The position numbers and the translations under genes were made by a program. Under the pieces are notes generated by a model. It saw only the letters and a list, made by a program, of their open reading frames with translations. It was not told the origin of the DNA and did not search any database. Shown here one piece after another: positions 63,245 to 64,000 of a stretch of 64,000 nucleotides of DNA; position 1 is the first letter of the stretch; the number at the start of each line of letters is the position of its first letter. This stretch comes from an uncultured archaeon (lineage in GTDB: Archaea > Thermoplasmatota > Thermoplasmata > Thermoplasmatales > Thermoplasmataceae): positions 2,118,457 through 2,182,456 of the forward strand of contig CP009479.1 of the NCBI GenBank assembly GCA_000965745.1, given 5' to 3'.

Positions 63245-64000
63245 TTAGAGCTTATCAAAAACCTCCTTTATTAAGTTTTCATCCACAGTCTCATGTGAAA
63301 CGGCTGTGGAGTAGCTTGGGGTTCCGCCGACTTCAGCAGTGCTCCCGAGGATCGAGGCCAACACTGTTCTGCCATCAACCTTTCCCTTGGATATTACCAC
63401 ATAACCGTATTCACTCCCTCCGGCATCATTGATGATGAGGAAAAGTTTGTACGGCTTGGAGAAAAGAGCCTTTGCAAGCAGTTTCATGCCCTCTTCTGTA
63501 AGATTTGACCTCATTACTGCAGCCCCGCCCCATGGGTACTCAAGAACTTCTGCCTGATCTATTGTCTTGTTGACATTCCTCTTGAGGAGCGCCTCTTTTT
63601 CCTTCTTCAGTTCAATGTTCTCCCTGACGATTGACTGCACCCTGCCGGGTATCTCGGAAATGTCTGTTGCAAGAGCAGACTGCAAAGCCCTCGCAGACGC
63701 ATATATTCCCTGAACGTATTCAAGAGCAGCTTCGCCAGCTACAAAGGTGATCCGCTGTATCCCCTCCTGGACACTTTCAGTGTTGACTATCTTCAGGAAC
63801 CCGAGTTCTGATGTATTGCTCAGGTGGGTTCCGCCGCAGCCTTCCACATCAACACCTTCGATCTCCACCAGCCTAAGCTTCGGTGAGAGGGGGACGCCTC
63901 CCTGAAAGACAGAGAAGCCATATTTCTCGATTGCCTTGTTCCAGTCGACGTTTTTTACACGTATGTTGCGCCCTTCCCTGATCAGCTCCAGGCATCTTCT
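63245..64000 (-). CDS. alaS: Alanyl-tRNA synthetase, C-terminal part (continues past the window)
   Basis: The frame is open from the window edge to the stop at 63245 (about 251 codons). It includes the editing-domain zinc ligand VEGCGGTHLSNTSELG, a coiled-coil segment (ENIELKKEKEALLKRN) and the C-Ala domain with the GGSEYG and GGTPSYS glycine-rich ends. It charges tRNA-Ala and removes mischarged Ser and Gly. It heads an operon with the site-2-protease-like gene. The catalytic domain lies outside the window. Confidence 0.93.
   Translation of the reverse strand, partial: RRCLELIREGRNIRVKNVDWNKAIEKYGFSVFQGGVPLSPKLRLVEIEGVDVEGCGGTHLSNTSELGFLKIVNTESVQEGIQRITFVAGEAALEYVQGIYASARALQSALATDISEIPGRVQSIVRENIELKKEKEALLKRNVNKTIDQAEVLEYPWGGAAVMRSNLTEEGMKLLAKALFSKPYKLFLIINDAGGSEYGYVVISKGKVDGRTVLASILGSTAEVGGTPSYSTAVSHETVDENLIKEVFDKL

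Noticed and set aside
1-64000. CRISPR arrays and intact insertion sequences
   Set aside because: No regularly spaced repeats and no transposase with terminal inverted repeats were seen anywhere in the window.

Overview
The window looks like a chromosomal segment of a Thermoplasmatales-type archaeon (Euryarchaeota). It carries archaeal information-processing genes (TiaS, Trm5, Hel308, TFB, aEF-1beta, diphthine synthase, KEOPS Cgi121, membrane-anchored LonB), a phosphoglycerate mutase of archaeal type, a CDP-alcohol phosphotransferase and a geranylgeranyl-reductase-family enzyme suited to archaeal lipids, and aerobic respiratory genes (cytochrome b, Rieske protein, succinate dehydrogenase). Many first-of-operon genes have a TATA-like box about 25-35 nt before the start codon, so they probably make leaderless mRNAs. 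Genes inside operons often overlap by 1-4 nt or carry GGTG-type Shine-Dalgarno sites. The genus assignment is an inference; no database search was possible.

Layout. 1-6.2 kb: the end of a type IV pilus/archaellum secretion ATPase, its ArlJ/FlaJ-like membrane platform, a 1240-residue TPR-like protein and an M50 membrane protease. 6.2-9.6 kb: a small zinc-ribbon protein with aEF-1beta, a family 2 glycosyltransferase and a phosphohexomutase. 9.6-15.9 kb (minus strand): lipid synthase, adenylate-kinase-like NTPase, TiaS, cis-prenyltransferase, Trm5 and Hel308. 16.2-20.8 kb: S-adenosylhomocysteinase, phosphoglycerate mutase, a membrane protein and seryl-tRNA synthetase. 21.3-26.1 kb: a GltD-like flavoprotein, a TauE/SafE exporter with a DUF1634 partner, PdxS and a DUF92 protein. 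26.3-30.4 kb: a respiratory cluster of Rieske protein, cytochrome b and a degenerate crotonase, followed by two small membrane or surface proteins.

30.6-37.1 kb is the main accessory region. An intact tRNA-Val(UAC) gene is followed by about 6.4 kb of AT-richer DNA, and this ends in a second copy of the tRNA 3' end. The arrangement is that of an element integrated into a tRNA gene. It carries mostly unrecognised small and membrane proteins plus an alpha/beta hydrolase, and I can see no integrase. Beyond it lie a methyltransferase, a reductase, two glycosyltransferases, dCMP deaminase, a DedA protein, the sdhABCD-type operon, and a small heat-shock protein operon with its own HTH regulator and a perfect 9-bp inverted repeat at the promoter.

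48.5-64 kb is again core genome: dphB, enolase, gamma-carbonic anhydrase, PfkB kinase, a TFB that lacks the zinc ribbon beside an unknown partner gene, Cgi121-LonB, a winged-helix protein and chorismate synthase. The window closes with a tightly overlapping minus-strand operon running from alaS through a site-2-protease-like protein without its catalytic motif, an ATP-NAD-kinase-like protein and a glycosyltransferase to a DUF2070 membrane protein.
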